In this document: one piece after another, positions 15,075 to 23,524 of the stretch | Position numbering within the stretch: position 1 is the first letter of the stretch | How the letters are laid out: each line of letters begins with the position of its first letter | Origin: JAKQIM01 sp964633225 | GTDB taxonomy: Bacteria > Chloroflexota > Anaerolineae > Anaerolineales > UBA4823 | Reading direction: 5' to 3' | Assembly: GCA_964633225.1 (NCBI GenBank) | Contig: CAZWFQ010000026.1 | Coordinates: 1-45,405 of the forward strand | Length of the DNA: 45,405 nucleotides | Notes under the pieces: generated by a model | What the model saw: the letters and a program-made list of their open reading frames with translations, nothing else | What the model was told of the DNA's origin: nothing | Database searches by the model: none | Position numbers and translations under genes: made by a program

Positions 15075-15803
15075 ATGGCACAATTTGCAAAATCTACCGA
15101 TGAAAACCGCCCCACCCCTACCATCGAGGATTACCTGGCGATCCTGTATGTGATGGAACGCGATGGCGAAGAGGTGGTTGCTGCCCGGCTGGCTGAAGCC
15201 CTGGGAGTGGCCCCGCCCACCGTGACCGTGACCCTGAAGCGCATGGAACGGGATGGCTGGATCGCAGTTGATTCTGAAAAGGGCATCTATCTGACCAAGG
15301 CTGGCAGTGAGGCGGCCAGCTCCGTCATCCGCCGGCACATGCTGACCGAATGGATGCTGGAGCGCATGCTCAAGGTGCCCTGGTCGCGCGTCCATGCAGA
15401 AGCCGACCAGATCGAGCACTCGATCTCCGACGAGATTGAAAACCAGATGCGGGCCAACCTGGATGACCCGCAGACCTGCCCACATGGCAACCCCCTGCCC
15501 GGCTACGAACATATTGCCGCAGGTTGGCTGCCCCTCACCGGCGTGAGCGCTGGCGAGAAAGTCATCATCCGGCGCATCCACGAAGCAGCAGAAGACAATC
15601 CGGAGCTAATGCAATTTCTGGAGGCTAACGGCGTGGTGCCAGGCACCCCGGCAGAGATCGTCGAAATCCTGAACTTCAACCAGACCATTGGCCTGAAGGT
15701 TGGCGATCGAGATGTGACCATTGGCTTCCCAGCCGCAAAATATATTTTTATTGAGCAAGCAAGTCAACAAAATGGCAACAACGAGGAAACATGGTCCCAT
15801 TGA
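15075..15803 (+). CDS. DtxR/MntR-family metal-dependent repressor
   Basis: A 242-aa regulator. The N-terminal winged helix is 'TIEDYLAILYVMERDGEEV...LAEALGVAPPTVTVTLKRME', followed by the metal-binding and dimerisation domain ('HMLTEWMLERMLKVPW...AEADQIEHSIS', 'CPHGNPLPG') and a C-terminal SH3/FeoA-like domain (~160-235). In the family the ferrous- or manganese-loaded dimer represses uptake genes. It is the first gene of the feo operon and its end overlaps the FeoB start by 13 bp. I chose ATG 15075; an in-frame codon at 15048 lies within the presumed operator-leader region. Iron rather than manganese is the likely signal because FeoB follows. Confidence 0.92.
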   Translation: MAQFAKSTDENRPTPTIEDYLAILYVMERDGEEVVAARLAEALGVAPPTVTVTLKRMERDGWIAVDSEKGIYLTKAGSEAASSVIRRHMLTEWMLERMLKVPWSRVHAEADQIEHSISDEIENQMRANLDDPQTCPHGNPLPGYEHIAAGWLPLTGVSAGEKVIIRRIHEAAEDNPELMQFLEANGVVPGTPAEIVEILNFNQTIGLKVGDRDVTIGFPAAKYIFIEQASQQNGNNEETWSH

Positions 15804-18007
15804 TGAAACTCAATCCCGGCAAGAAGGCTGTGATCCGCAAGCTCGGAGGCGGACGCTCTGTGTTGACGCGCCTGGCAGCCATGGGGTTTACGCCCGGGGC
15901 AACGGTATCCGTCATCCGGCGCAACGACCATGGCCCCTTGTTGGTATCGCTGCGCGGCTCGCAAGTAGCATTAGGCAGCGGAGAGGCGGCTCACATCCTG
16001 GTCTCTTTAGATGAAGAGGCGCCGGTCATCGAAGCAGAGACGCCTGCTGCAGCCCACCTGACCATTGCCCTTGCCGGCCAGCCAAATGTGGGAAAATCCT
16101 CGGTCTTCAATTTGCTCACCGGTTTGAATCAACATGTTGGCAACTGGACCGGAAAGACGGTGGCATGCAAGACCGGGGAATTCAAATTCAAAGATACCAC
16201 CTTTTCGATTGTCGATCTACCTGGCACGTACAGCCTCACTGCCTGCTCTGAAGAAGAACGCCTGGCGCGGGATTACATTATCAAAGAACGCCCAGATCTG
16301 ATCGTGGCTGTGGTCAACGCCGCCACGCTGGAACACAGCCTTTACCTGGTGGCAGAGCTCCTGCTCCTACCCGTTCCGGTGATCGTGGCGCTCAATATGA
16401 CCGATGTGGCTAAGCAAGAGGGCATCCAGGTCGAACCGAATGTGCTGGAAGCGGCGCTTGGGCTTCCCGTGGTGGCAATGGTGGCAGCCAAAGGCATGGG
16501 TCTGACCGATCTCAAAGAAACCATCCTGCGCATGTCTCGACACGAAATTCCTTACCAGCCCAAACGTCCTTCGATCCTGCCGACTCACCAAGCCATCCTG
16601 GACCAGCTCAAGGGTCTCATCCAGCCGTATGTTCCGCCTGCATACCCTGAAGAATGGGTGGCCCTTAAACTGCTGGAAGGTGACGAAGAGTTAACTGCCA
16701 TGATGAAATCTGCCATGCCTGCGCCAGCATGGGAACCGGTGCAAGCCCTGTTGTACCAACACGAAGACGCCATCCTGGATATCGCCGGAGCGCGTTATGA
16801 ATGGGTGGCCCGCATCATCCGGGCGGCGGTGGTCGAGCCTAAGGTGACCCGTGTGGGCCTGACTGCTCGCCTGGACCGGGGGCTAACTCATCCCGTATGG
16901 GGCACGCTGATCTTGATCGCCCTGCTTGGCGGGGTGTTTTTCTTAACCTACGAAATAGGCGGGCCCGTGCAGGGCTGGCTGAGCCAATGGGTCGAGCAGT
17001 TGGCGCAGTTCATCCGTACCAGTTGGGCAAGCGGCCCAACCTGGCTGGTAGAGTTTTTTACCAGCGGCGTTTTGGGCGGGCTTGGCATGGTGCTGACCTT
17101 CGTGCCAATCCTGGTCATCTTCTTCGCCGCCCTGGGCTTCTTGGAAGATACCGGCTATATGGCGCGGGCAGCTTACCTTTCAGATCGCTGGATGCATATG
17201 ATGGGCCTGCACGGCAAGAGTTTCATGCCCATCCTGCTGGGCTTTGGCTGTAATGTCCCGGCGGTAATGGGAACACGCATCATCGAATCAAAACGGGCGC
17301 GCCTGCTGACCACCCTGTTGGTGCCGCTGGTGCCCTGCACCGCCCGCATGGCAGTCGTCACCATCCTGGCGTCCGTGTTCTTCGGGCCCAATGCATTCTG
17401 GGTCGCTTGGGGATTGGTGGGGCTCAGCCTGCTCATTCTGGCCGGGGTGGGTGTGGCCTTGCACCACTTCTTTTTCGAGAATGAGCACGTTCCTTTTATT
17501 ATGGAACTGCCCCTCTACCACCTGCCAAACTTAAAAACCATCGGGCTTTACGTGTGGGAGAATGTCTTGGGCTTCCTGAAGAAAGCCGGCACCACCATCC
17601 TGGTGGCAACCCTGATCGTGTGGGCACTCTCGTATTTTCCCCACGGCGATGTGATGACCAGCTACCTGAGCATGGCAGGCCAGGCCCTGCAGCCGGTTGG
17701 GAATTGGATTGGCCTGCCCTGGCCGGTGCTGGTGGCCTTGCTGACCAGCTTTGTGGCCAAAGAGAACACCATTGCCACGCTGGGCGTGCTGTACGGCAGC
17801 CTGGATGTGCTGAAAACAATCATGACACCAGCCGCAGGATTATCCTTCCTGGTGTTCCAAATCCTTTTCATCCCCTGCGTGGGGACGGTAGCGGCCATTC
17901 ATCAGGAGACCAGGTCTTGGAAGTGGACCCTGGCCAGCGTGGGGATGCAGTTGGCCTTGTCCCTCGGGCTGGCCGTGGCAATCTACCAGGTGGGGAGGCT
18001 CTTCTAA
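15791..18007 (+). CDS. feoB: Ferrous iron transporter FeoB with fused N-terminal FeoA domain
   Basis: A 738-aa inner-membrane Fe(II) transporter. Residues ~1-75 are a FeoA/SH3-like domain ('LNPGKKAVIRKLGGG...RLAAMGFTPGATVSV'). A G-protein domain follows with G1 'GQPNVGKSS' near residue 95, G3 'DLPGTYSL' and G4 'NMTD', then a helical GDI-like part. From ~380 there are two Gate-type membrane halves with 'FGCNVPAVMGTR' and 'LVPCTARMAV', and the second half holds 'SFVAKENTIATLGVLYG'. FeoA is a separate gene in E. coli; fusion to FeoB is known in other bacteria. GAGG five nt before ATG 15791 supports that start, although ATG 15803 overlapping the repressor stop is also possible. Confidence 0.96.
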   Translation: MVPLMKLNPGKKAVIRKLGGGRSVLTRLAAMGFTPGATVSVIRRNDHGPLLVSLRGSQVALGSGEAAHILVSLDEEAPVIEAETPAAAHLTIALAGQPNVGKSSVFNLLTGLNQHVGNWTGKTVACKTGEFKFKDTTFSIVDLPGTYSLTACSEEERLARDYIIKERPDLIVAVVNAATLEHSLYLVAELLLLPVPVIVALNMTDVAKQEGIQVEPNVLEAALGLPVVAMVAAKGMGLTDLKETILRMSRHEIPYQPKRPSILPTHQAILDQLKGLIQPYVPPAYPEEWVALKLLEGDEELTAMMKSAMPAPAWEPVQALLYQHEDAILDIAGARYEWVARIIRAAVVEPKVTRVGLTARLDRGLTHPVWGTLILIALLGGVFFLTYEIGGPVQGWLSQWVEQLAQFIRTSWASGPTWLVEFFTSGVLGGLGMVLTFVPILVIFFAALGFLEDTGYMARAAYLSDRWMHMMGLHGKSFMPILLGFGCNVPAVMGTRIIESKRARLLTTLLVPLVPCTARMAVVTILASVFFGPNAFWVAWGLVGLSLLILAGVGVALHHFFFENEHVPFIMELPLYHLPNLKTIGLYVWENVLGFLKKAGTTILVATLIVWALSYFPHGDVMTSYLSMAGQALQPVGNWIGLPWPVLVALLTSFVAKENTIATLGVLYGSLDVLKTIMTPAAGLSFLVFQILFIPCVGTVAAIHQETRSWKWTLASVGMQLALSLGLAVAIYQVGRLF

Positions 18008-18008
18008 G

Positions 18009-18284
18009 ATGCTCTACCAATTTCTAAAAACCATCCGAGATGGCGAAGTGCAGAGCCTGATGGAGATTGCCCGCGCCTTGCAGATCTCTCTGGCGATGAC
18101 GCTCCAAATGGCAGAAGAATTGACCCAGAAAGGGTACCTGCAAGAGCTGGGGGCAGATTGCACGGCGCCGCAAACTGCCTGTTCGAGCTGCCCAACCGGG
18201 AGTAGATGTCAGGTGATGACCCGGCACTGGTTCCTGACAGAAAAAGGGAAAGCTGCCGTTTCCGAAATCGATGCGCCCCGCTAG
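18009..18284 (+). CDS. FeoC-like winged-helix protein
   Basis: A 91-aa protein starting one base after the feoB stop. The N-terminal ~50 residues make a small winged helix ('LMEIARALQISLAMTLQMAEELTQKGYL'). A cysteine-rich wing 'CTAPQTACSSCPTGSRC' with four cysteines follows, then 'HWFLTEKGKAA'. Short winged-helix proteins with a Cys cluster after feoB are called FeoC and are thought to sense iron or oxygen through a bound Fe-S cluster or to control FeoB stability. That role is inferred from position and the Cys pattern. Confidence 0.85.
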   Translation: MLYQFLKTIRDGEVQSLMEIARALQISLAMTLQMAEELTQKGYLQELGADCTAPQTACSSCPTGSRCQVMTRHWFLTEKGKAAVSEIDAPR

Positions 18285-18350
18285 GGACCCACAGCACATC
18301 TGAGAGATAATCCGTCGATCTACAAGCCAATATACAAACCCCGCCCGGTG

Positions 18351-18369
18351 TTGTGATAAAATTTCACAA
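18351..18369 (+). promoter_or_regulatory. Perfect palindrome upstream of the kinase fusion gene
   Basis: TTGTGA and TCACAA around seven A/T-rich bases, 15 bp before the start codon of 18384. It resembles half-sites used by CRP/FNR-type regulators but has an odd-sized centre. Its closeness to the start codon suggests a repressor operator. Confidence 0.5.
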
Positions 18370-18383
18370 TCATTGGAGGCGTT

Positions 18384-20303
18384 ATGAAAATTTTTGTTCC
18401 AGGCCGCATCTGCTTATTTGGCGAGCACTCCGATTGGGCCGGAGGCTACCGGCGCATCAATGCCGAGATTGAAAAAGGTTACACCTTGATCGCGGGCACC
18501 AACCAGGGGATTTATGCCGAGGTGGACCCACACCCCGACTCGCTCGTCATCACAGCTACAGGCACAGATGGGGAAATATCAGGCCCGTATACAATTCCAA
18601 TGGAACCCGAGCGCCTGTTGGAAGAAGCCCAACGCGGCGGATTTTGGAGCTATGTGGCGGGCGTGGCCTACCAGGCGTTGGTCCTTTATCACGTCAGCGG
18701 CCTGGTGATCAATAACTACCGCACCGATTTGCCGGTTCAAAAAGGCCTATCCTCCAGCGCAGCCATCTGTGTGTTGGCGGCGCGGGCCTTCAACCGCATT
18801 TATGATCTCAAGCTGACCGTGCGCGGCGAGATGGAGCTGGCCTACCAGGGCGAAATCACCACCCCCTCGCGCTGCGGGCGCATGGATCAGGGCTGTGCAT
18901 TCGGCAGCCGCCCAGTATTGATGACTTTCGACGGCGACCGGCTGGAGACGACCGAGCTGCGCCCCAAACAAGATCTATTCTTTGTGATCGCTGACTTGCA
19001 AGCGCAAAAAGACACCAAAAAGATCCTCTCCTCGCTCAATCACTCCTATCCATTCGCTGAAAACGAGTTGAACCAGGGGGTACAAAATCTCTTCGGCCCG
19101 ATCAACAAACGCATTGTAAGCCAGGCCATCGAGGCGCTGCGCATGGCTGATGCCCGCCGCATGGGCGAATTGATGAATGAAGCGCAGTCGCTTTTTGATC
19201 GCTACGCGCAGCCCGCCTGCCCAGAAGAGCTGACCGCGCCCACCCTGCACAAGGTGCTCAATTACGAAAAGCTGACACCGCATATCTGGGGAGGCAAGGG
19301 GGTCGGCTCGCAAGGAGACGGCACCGTCCAATTCGTCGCCCGCAGCGCAGCCGACCAACACAGGGTCGCAGAAATCTTGCAGCAAGACCTGGCTTTGCCA
19401 GCTTACCGCCTGACACTGCACGCCGGGGCAAGGGTGCGCAAGGCCATTATCCCTGCGGCTGGTTTTGGCACGCGCCTCTTCCCGGCTACCAAGGCCGTCA
19501 AGAAAGAACTCTTCCCGGTGGTAGACCGAGATGGCATCACCAAGCCCGCCATTTTGTTGATCATTGAAGAAGCTTTAGAGGCCGGGATCGAGGAAATCAT
19601 CATCATCACCCAAGAGCATGATCTGGATGAATTCCGCAGCTTCTTCACCAAGCCGGTTTCGATTGAGAATTACAACAAACTGCCCCAGCAGTTCCAGGAA
19701 TATTCGCGCCGCCTGCTGGATATTGGGCAGCGGGTATCGTTTGTCATCCAACCCTTCCAAGAAGGTTTCGGTCACGCCGTCTACTGCACTCGCCAGGCCA
19801 TAGGCGACGAGCCTTTCTTACTATACCTGGGCGATCACATCTATCGCTCAAACACCGAGAAATCTTGCACGCAGCAGCTTTTGGATGCTTATAACCAGCG
19901 CGGCGTCAGCATGGTGGGCCTGCGCCGCACCCCCGAAACGATGATCCAGAACTTTGGCACCGTCACCGGCGCCTGGGCTGAGCCCGAAAAGCTGCTCACG
20001 ATCACCGAGTTTGCCGAAAAGCCAACCTTAGATTATGCCCGCACCCGCCTGCGCGTGCCTTACCTGGACGAGAACGAATACCTGACGGTTTTCGGGCAGT
20101 ATGTCATCCAGCCGCAGGTTTTCGACTACCTGGAAGAGAATATCCAAAACAATGTGCGCGAACGGGGTGAATTCCAGCTCACTTCAACCCTGGAGCGCCT
20201 GCGCCGCGAGGAAGGCTTTATGGGCCTGCTGATTGACGGACAGCGTTTTGACATCGGCCTGCCAGACTCATACATCGAGACACTGCAATCCTACCGGCAC
20301 TAA
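18384..20303 (+). CDS. GHMP sugar kinase fused to GalU-like nucleotidyltransferase
   Basis: A 639-aa two-domain enzyme. Residues ~1-345 are a GHMP kinase with the sugar-binding 'PGRICLFGEHSDWAGG' (6-21) and the ATP loop 'LPVQKGLSSSAA' (116-127), closest in style to galacto-, glucurono- and related 1-kinases. Residues ~350-639 are a GalU-type uridylyltransferase with 'IIPAAGFGTRLFPATKAV', 'ELFPVVDRDGITKP', 'PFLLYLGDH' and 'EFAEKP'. Together they could turn a free sugar into sugar-1-phosphate and then a UDP-sugar, a salvage logic like that of fucokinase/GDP-fucose pyrophosphorylase. No stop or frameshift separates the halves. GGAGG precedes the ATG. Substrate cannot be told from sequence; glucuronate, galactose or arabinose are candidates. 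Confidence 0.85.
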   Translation: MKIFVPGRICLFGEHSDWAGGYRRINAEIEKGYTLIAGTNQGIYAEVDPHPDSLVITATGTDGEISGPYTIPMEPERLLEEAQRGGFWSYVAGVAYQALVLYHVSGLVINNYRTDLPVQKGLSSSAAICVLAARAFNRIYDLKLTVRGEMELAYQGEITTPSRCGRMDQGCAFGSRPVLMTFDGDRLETTELRPKQDLFFVIADLQAQKDTKKILSSLNHSYPFAENELNQGVQNLFGPINKRIVSQAIEALRMADARRMGELMNEAQSLFDRYAQPACPEELTAPTLHKVLNYEKLTPHIWGGKGVGSQGDGTVQFVARSAADQHRVAEILQQDLALPAYRLTLHAGARVRKAIIPAAGFGTRLFPATKAVKKELFPVVDRDGITKPAILLIIEEALEAGIEEIIIITQEHDLDEFRSFFTKPVSIENYNKLPQQFQEYSRRLLDIGQRVSFVIQPFQEGFGHAVYCTRQAIGDEPFLLYLGDHIYRSNTEKSCTQQLLDAYNQRGVSMVGLRRTPETMIQNFGTVTGAWAEPEKLLTITEFAEKPTLDYARTRLRVPYLDENEYLTVFGQYVIQPQVFDYLEENIQNNVRERGEFQLTSTLERLRREEGFMGLLIDGQRFDIGLPDSYIETLQSYRH

Positions 20304-20323
20304 GGCCTATCTCAACAGCTTTC

Positions 20324-20366
20324 AAAAAAAAGAGGCTGTCCCAAACCACGCTTTTGGGACAGCCTC
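20324..20366 (-). terminator. Terminator of the minus-strand membrane-protein pair
   Basis: 14-bp perfect arms (20332-20345 and 20353-20366) with a 7-nt loop. On the minus strand the stem is followed by eight T residues. It shares its 'GGCTGTCCCAAA' core with the hairpin at 23291-23330. Confidence 0.85.
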
Positions 20367-20397
20367 AACACCAGATAGAAAATGCTTGTGGTGAAGG

Positions 20398-20955
20398 TCA
20401 TTCCTCCAGTAGAAGGCCTGCCATCTGGTCGGCGGGTACGGTGCGCTCAGCGCCCGGCTCAAAGACGACATCATCCTGGGCACAATAATACAGCTTCATC
20501 CAAAGTCCAATTCCGCGTTTGACACGCTCGACCTTGGCCTTCTGTTCAGCCAGGCCGCGCTCGAACCTGGCCTTGAGCGATTTGCGCATCAAGAAATACG
20601 CGCCGTAGAACACCGCCAGGCACACCACAGCCACCGGCAGGGCCGCTGGCTGTGATGTGTTGATCTTGAACAAGAGGAAGGGAATCACCAGGCTGAAGAC
20701 CGCCATCGCCATATCCGGAGAAATCGGGCGGTTGGTGGGCGATTCACGGCCCATCGCCGGGGGCGACAACCGCTGGCTGAGTTGTTTTAGCTCGGCCGCG
20801 GGAATTTTGGACTGCCTGGATCTTTCTCCCGCCACATCTTTGACAGCAGGAACCAATTTCTCAAGTCTTCCAGGGTCAATTCCCAACACATAGATCGTGC
20901 TGACTTTTTCCACTGTCTGCGCCTGTCCGCAGATCGGGCATATCACGTCACGCAT
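20398..20955 (-). CDS. Membrane protein with N-terminal CxxC, unknown function
   Basis: A 185-aa protein. The N-terminus 'MRDVICPICGQ' carries a CxxC knuckle, followed by a charged linker, two hydrophobic helices ('MAMAVFSLVIPFLLFKI' and 'LPVAVVCLAVFYGAYFLM'), a basic coiled segment ('RKSLKARFERGLAEQKAKVERVKRG') and 'LYYCAQDDVVFEPGAE'. CPICG and the distant Cys may form an incomplete zinc-ribbon. I chose the ATG six nt after GGAG; a GTG at 20967 and another ATG at 20961 are in frame. The start region overlaps the end of the upstream gene, whose TGA is 12 bp away, so the two are translationally linked. Function unknown. Confidence 0.7.
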   Translation of the reverse strand: MRDVICPICGQAQTVEKVSTIYVLGIDPGRLEKLVPAVKDVAGERSRQSKIPAAELKQLSQRLSPPAMGRESPTNRPISPDMAMAVFSLVIPFLLFKINTSQPAALPVAVVCLAVFYGAYFLMRKSLKARFERGLAEQKAKVERVKRGIGLWMKLYYCAQDDVVFEPGAERTVPADQMAGLLLEE

Positions 20956-20967
20956 CTTCATCTCCAC

Positions 20968-21315
20968 TCACAACCGGAACAACCAACTGAAGGCCACAAT
21001 CCCAATCGCCACCGGCACCCACCAGATGGCCTGCGGGCCTGGCAGAGGGATGATCCCCAGGTTCAACAGCACACCTGCCAGGATTGCCAATAGACCTGCC
21101 CCCGCAATCACCCGGTCGCTTGTGCGCGGGCTGATAATTGAATAAGGCCGGGAGGTTTGTGCTTCTTGGGCAGCGCGTTTCTTCTTCTTACTGCCAGCAG
21201 GTTGAGCCTGAGCTGAACGGAGCTGTTTGGCGCGTTGACGCTGCAAAATGATCAGGCGCAGGTAAAACACCAATACCGCCGCAATGACAACGGCCGTTCC
21301 TGTATCAATGTTCAT
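20968..21315 (-). CDS. Small membrane protein, unknown function
   Basis: A 115-aa protein, start chosen at the ATG after AAGGA ('MNIDTGTAVVIAAVLVFYL'). One N-terminal TM helix leads to a basic cytoplasmic stretch rich in Lys and Gln ('KQLRSAQAQPAGSKKKKRAA'), then two TM helices ('VIAGAGLLAILAGVLLNLG' and 'WWVPVAIGIVAFSWLFRL'). The frame stays open upstream to 21489 but that extension has no hydrophobic or conserved pattern. It is coupled to the CxxC membrane protein downstream. No homologous family comes to mind. Confidence 0.65.
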   Translation of the reverse strand: MNIDTGTAVVIAAVLVFYLRLIILQRQRAKQLRSAQAQPAGSKKKKRAAQEAQTSRPYSIISPRTSDRVIAGAGLLAILAGVLLNLGIIPLPGPQAIWWVPVAIGIVAFSWLFRL

Positions 21316-21879
21316 GATCCTTCTTGCCTCCGTACCCAGGTATCTATCAAAACCAACATGCCCTATACTATACCTCATAAAGAAGAAATCCACCACAAGA
21401 GCCGGGGGGGGTTGGGGCAGGCAGGGCTTTAAACCTTTGCGCAAGCCCTGAGGCCAGAAGGGTCTTTGGCCAACCAAGTCATCTAACAATCACCTGCCTT
21501 AACATAGAAAGTGGGTGTATACTAAGAACAATATTGTTAAAACTTCCCAGAACGAAACGAAAATAATGGTGTTGTAATATTCGGAGGCGCTAAGATCGCA
21601 TAAGCCTTTGCCTGACTGATGACATCCTGCTTCAATATTGCGAGCAAAATCGATTGGTCATTCTGTCACACCCTCCCGTAAGCCACCATATTGCACATAC
21701 CTGGCTGAGCTTCATCACCAGCCAGTATCCTCCTGTACCACATCCATCAATCGAATATTTGTCTGGTCACTTTGCTGCGAAGGCCAGCAGAAAAGGAGCT
21801 TGCTGATTCCATACACAGCCACCCTCTCCCCATATTGCATCCATTTCAAAATTCAAAACTGAAGGAGCAAAAAACGATT
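21316..21879. other. Gene-free A/T-richer stretch with a 12-bp palindrome
   Basis: About 560 bp between divergent units. I see no convincing coding region. It contains the perfect palindrome AACAATATTGTT at 21527-21538 and lower GC than the genes around it. It likely holds promoters for the permease and for the minus-strand pair, but no clear -35/-10 pair stands out. Confidence 0.5.
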
Positions 21880-23265
21880 ATGAGCAAGCAAGAAAAAGCC
21901 AAAATAACCGGCTACCTGCCTCCAGATGCACCACCCTGGGGTGCAATGATCAGCCTTGGGCTCCAGCAAGTGCTTACCATGTTCCCCGCCACCGTGCTGG
22001 TTGCCATTCTCACCAAGTTTGATGTAGGCGTGACCCTGCTGGCCAGCGGTATCGGCACCATTGTGGCCCTCCTGGTTTCAGGCCGCCGCATCCCGCTCTA
22101 TTACGGTTCAAGTTTTTCTTACATCACCGTAATCGTCACCACCATGAGCCTGTATGCCAACGATTGCTTCAGTGACCCCACCACCTTTTACTGTCCAGAG
22201 GGGGTGCGCCTGGTACAGGTGGGTATCATTGGGACGGCTGTCGTCGAGATCCTGATTGGCCTGCTGATCATGCGCATTGGCAAAGAAGCCCTGGATAAGG
22301 TACTACCTCCTGTGGTCACCGGCAGCGTAGCCATTGTCATCGGCATTGCCCTGGCTGGCACAGCTCTAAGCGAAGCCTCGCTGAACTGGGTCGTAGCCTT
22401 CATCACCTTGCTAGCTACCATCCTGTTCTCTGTATACCTGCAAGGCAAAGGTCTCATCGGCATGCTGCCGGTGTTGCTGGGTGCGATTGTAGGCTACGTC
22501 ATTTCGGCTATCTTCTTCCCCGACCAGATGAATTACGCTATCATCGCTGAAGCGCCCTGGATCCGCCTGAACGTGACCTTCCCCGATTTTGGCAATCCCA
22601 ATGCCTGGGCAGCTGTGGCAGGCATCGCATTGATCGCAATCGCCACCATCCCAGAAAGCACTGCCCACCTCTACCAGATGAGCCTGTACATCGATCAACT
22701 GGCCAAGGAATTGGGCCGCGCCCCGTTGGAAATCAAGCGCCTGATCGGCCTCAACCTGGTGGCAGATGGCGCAGATGATGTGGTGGTGGGCTTGCTTGGC
22801 GGCTGTGCTGGCACCAACTACGGCGAGAACAACAGCCTGATGGCCATCACGCGCTGTTATTCTGTGCCTGTGCTCATGACCGCCGGCGTGATTGCCATCT
22901 TGTTGGGCTTCATCGGCAAACTGGCGGCGGTTGTGAACACCCTGCCTACGGCAGTTGTTGGAGGCCTCTCCATCTACCTCTTTGGCGTGATCGGTATGCA
23001 AGGTATTGCCCTCATCCAGTCTGAGAAAGTCAACCTGTTTGAGCCGCGCCAGTTGGCTGTTGGCGCAACCATTCTGGTCTCGGGCATTGGTGGCGCAATT
23101 GGCTTGCCGAACGGGCTCTTCCCCTTCCCCATCCCGGTAGCCTTCCCCAATGGCATCCCAGCCATCGTTTTCTCAGCCATCCTGGGCATCCTGGTGAACC
23201 TGATCTTCCTGGTCTTGCCACCTAAGATGTTTGGGATTGCAGACCGCGAAAACATCAACTTCTAA
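21880..23265 (+). CDS. NCS2-family nucleobase (uracil/xanthine-type) permease
   Basis: A 461-aa transporter with about 12-14 TM helices. The N-terminus 'PPWGAMISLGLQQVLTMFPATVLVAIL' matches the first helix region of UraA-like permeases. Later signatures are 'PPVVTGSVAIVIGIALAGTA', 'IALIAIATIPESTAHLYQM', with the Glu of the transport site, and 'GGCAGTNYGENNSLMAITRCYSVPV'. Proteins of this family import uracil, xanthine or guanine with protons or sodium; the 'TNYGENNSL' stretch resembles uracil permeases. The chosen ATG has GAAGGAG upstream with a slightly long gap; a 36-residue extension to 21772 has no family similarity. Monocistronic: a terminator follows. Confidence 0.92.
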   Translation: MSKQEKAKITGYLPPDAPPWGAMISLGLQQVLTMFPATVLVAILTKFDVGVTLLASGIGTIVALLVSGRRIPLYYGSSFSYITVIVTTMSLYANDCFSDPTTFYCPEGVRLVQVGIIGTAVVEILIGLLIMRIGKEALDKVLPPVVTGSVAIVIGIALAGTALSEASLNWVVAFITLLATILFSVYLQGKGLIGMLPVLLGAIVGYVISAIFFPDQMNYAIIAEAPWIRLNVTFPDFGNPNAWAAVAGIALIAIATIPESTAHLYQMSLYIDQLAKELGRAPLEIKRLIGLNLVADGADDVVVGLLGGCAGTNYGENNSLMAITRCYSVPVLMTAGVIAILLGFIGKLAAVVNTLPTAVVGGLSIYLFGVIGMQGIALIQSEKVNLFEPRQLAVGATILVSGIGGAIGLPNGLFPFPIPVAFPNGIPAIVFSAILGILVNLIFLVLPPKMFGIADRENINF

Positions 23266-23290
23266 TCGTTTGCATCTCGATTTTACCTGG

Positions 23291-23330
23291 GCGGGGCTGT
23301 CCCAAAAAGCACTTTTTGGGACAGCCCCGC
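23291..23330 (+). terminator. Terminator of the permease gene
   Basis: Two 19-bp perfect arms almost back to back, with T5 inside the right arm. The core is nearly the same as that of the hairpin at 20332-20366. Confidence 0.8.
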
Positions 23331-23443
23331 TGCTATATAGAGGAGGTTTAAGGTGGGAAAGCTGGGCTGCACAACTTTGTAAAATCCCTGGCCAGGCAAG
23401 GTGGCATATTGCTTTTTTCGACCAGATCAGATATAATATTACT

Positions 23444-23466
23444 TATAAGATGATATATATCTTATA
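23444..23466 (+). promoter_or_regulatory. Palindromic operator candidate upstream of the DoxX-like gene
   Basis: TATAAGAT and ATCTTATA are perfect 8-bp arms around seven bases, in a very A/T-rich leader 60 bp before the gene. A divergent TetR-family gene lies just beyond, so it may be its target. The TetR gene's own promoter has a different motif, which weakens this link. Confidence 0.45.
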
Positions 23467-23524
23467 TATCCTAATTAAGCAATGTCACCCACACAAACAA
23501 TTACCTTTTCGTAAGGAGTAAGAT

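Noticed and set aside
21316..21489. N-terminal extension of the small membrane protein
   Set aside because: Composition and absence of hydrophobic pattern suggest noncoding DNA; AAGGA precedes the inner ATG.
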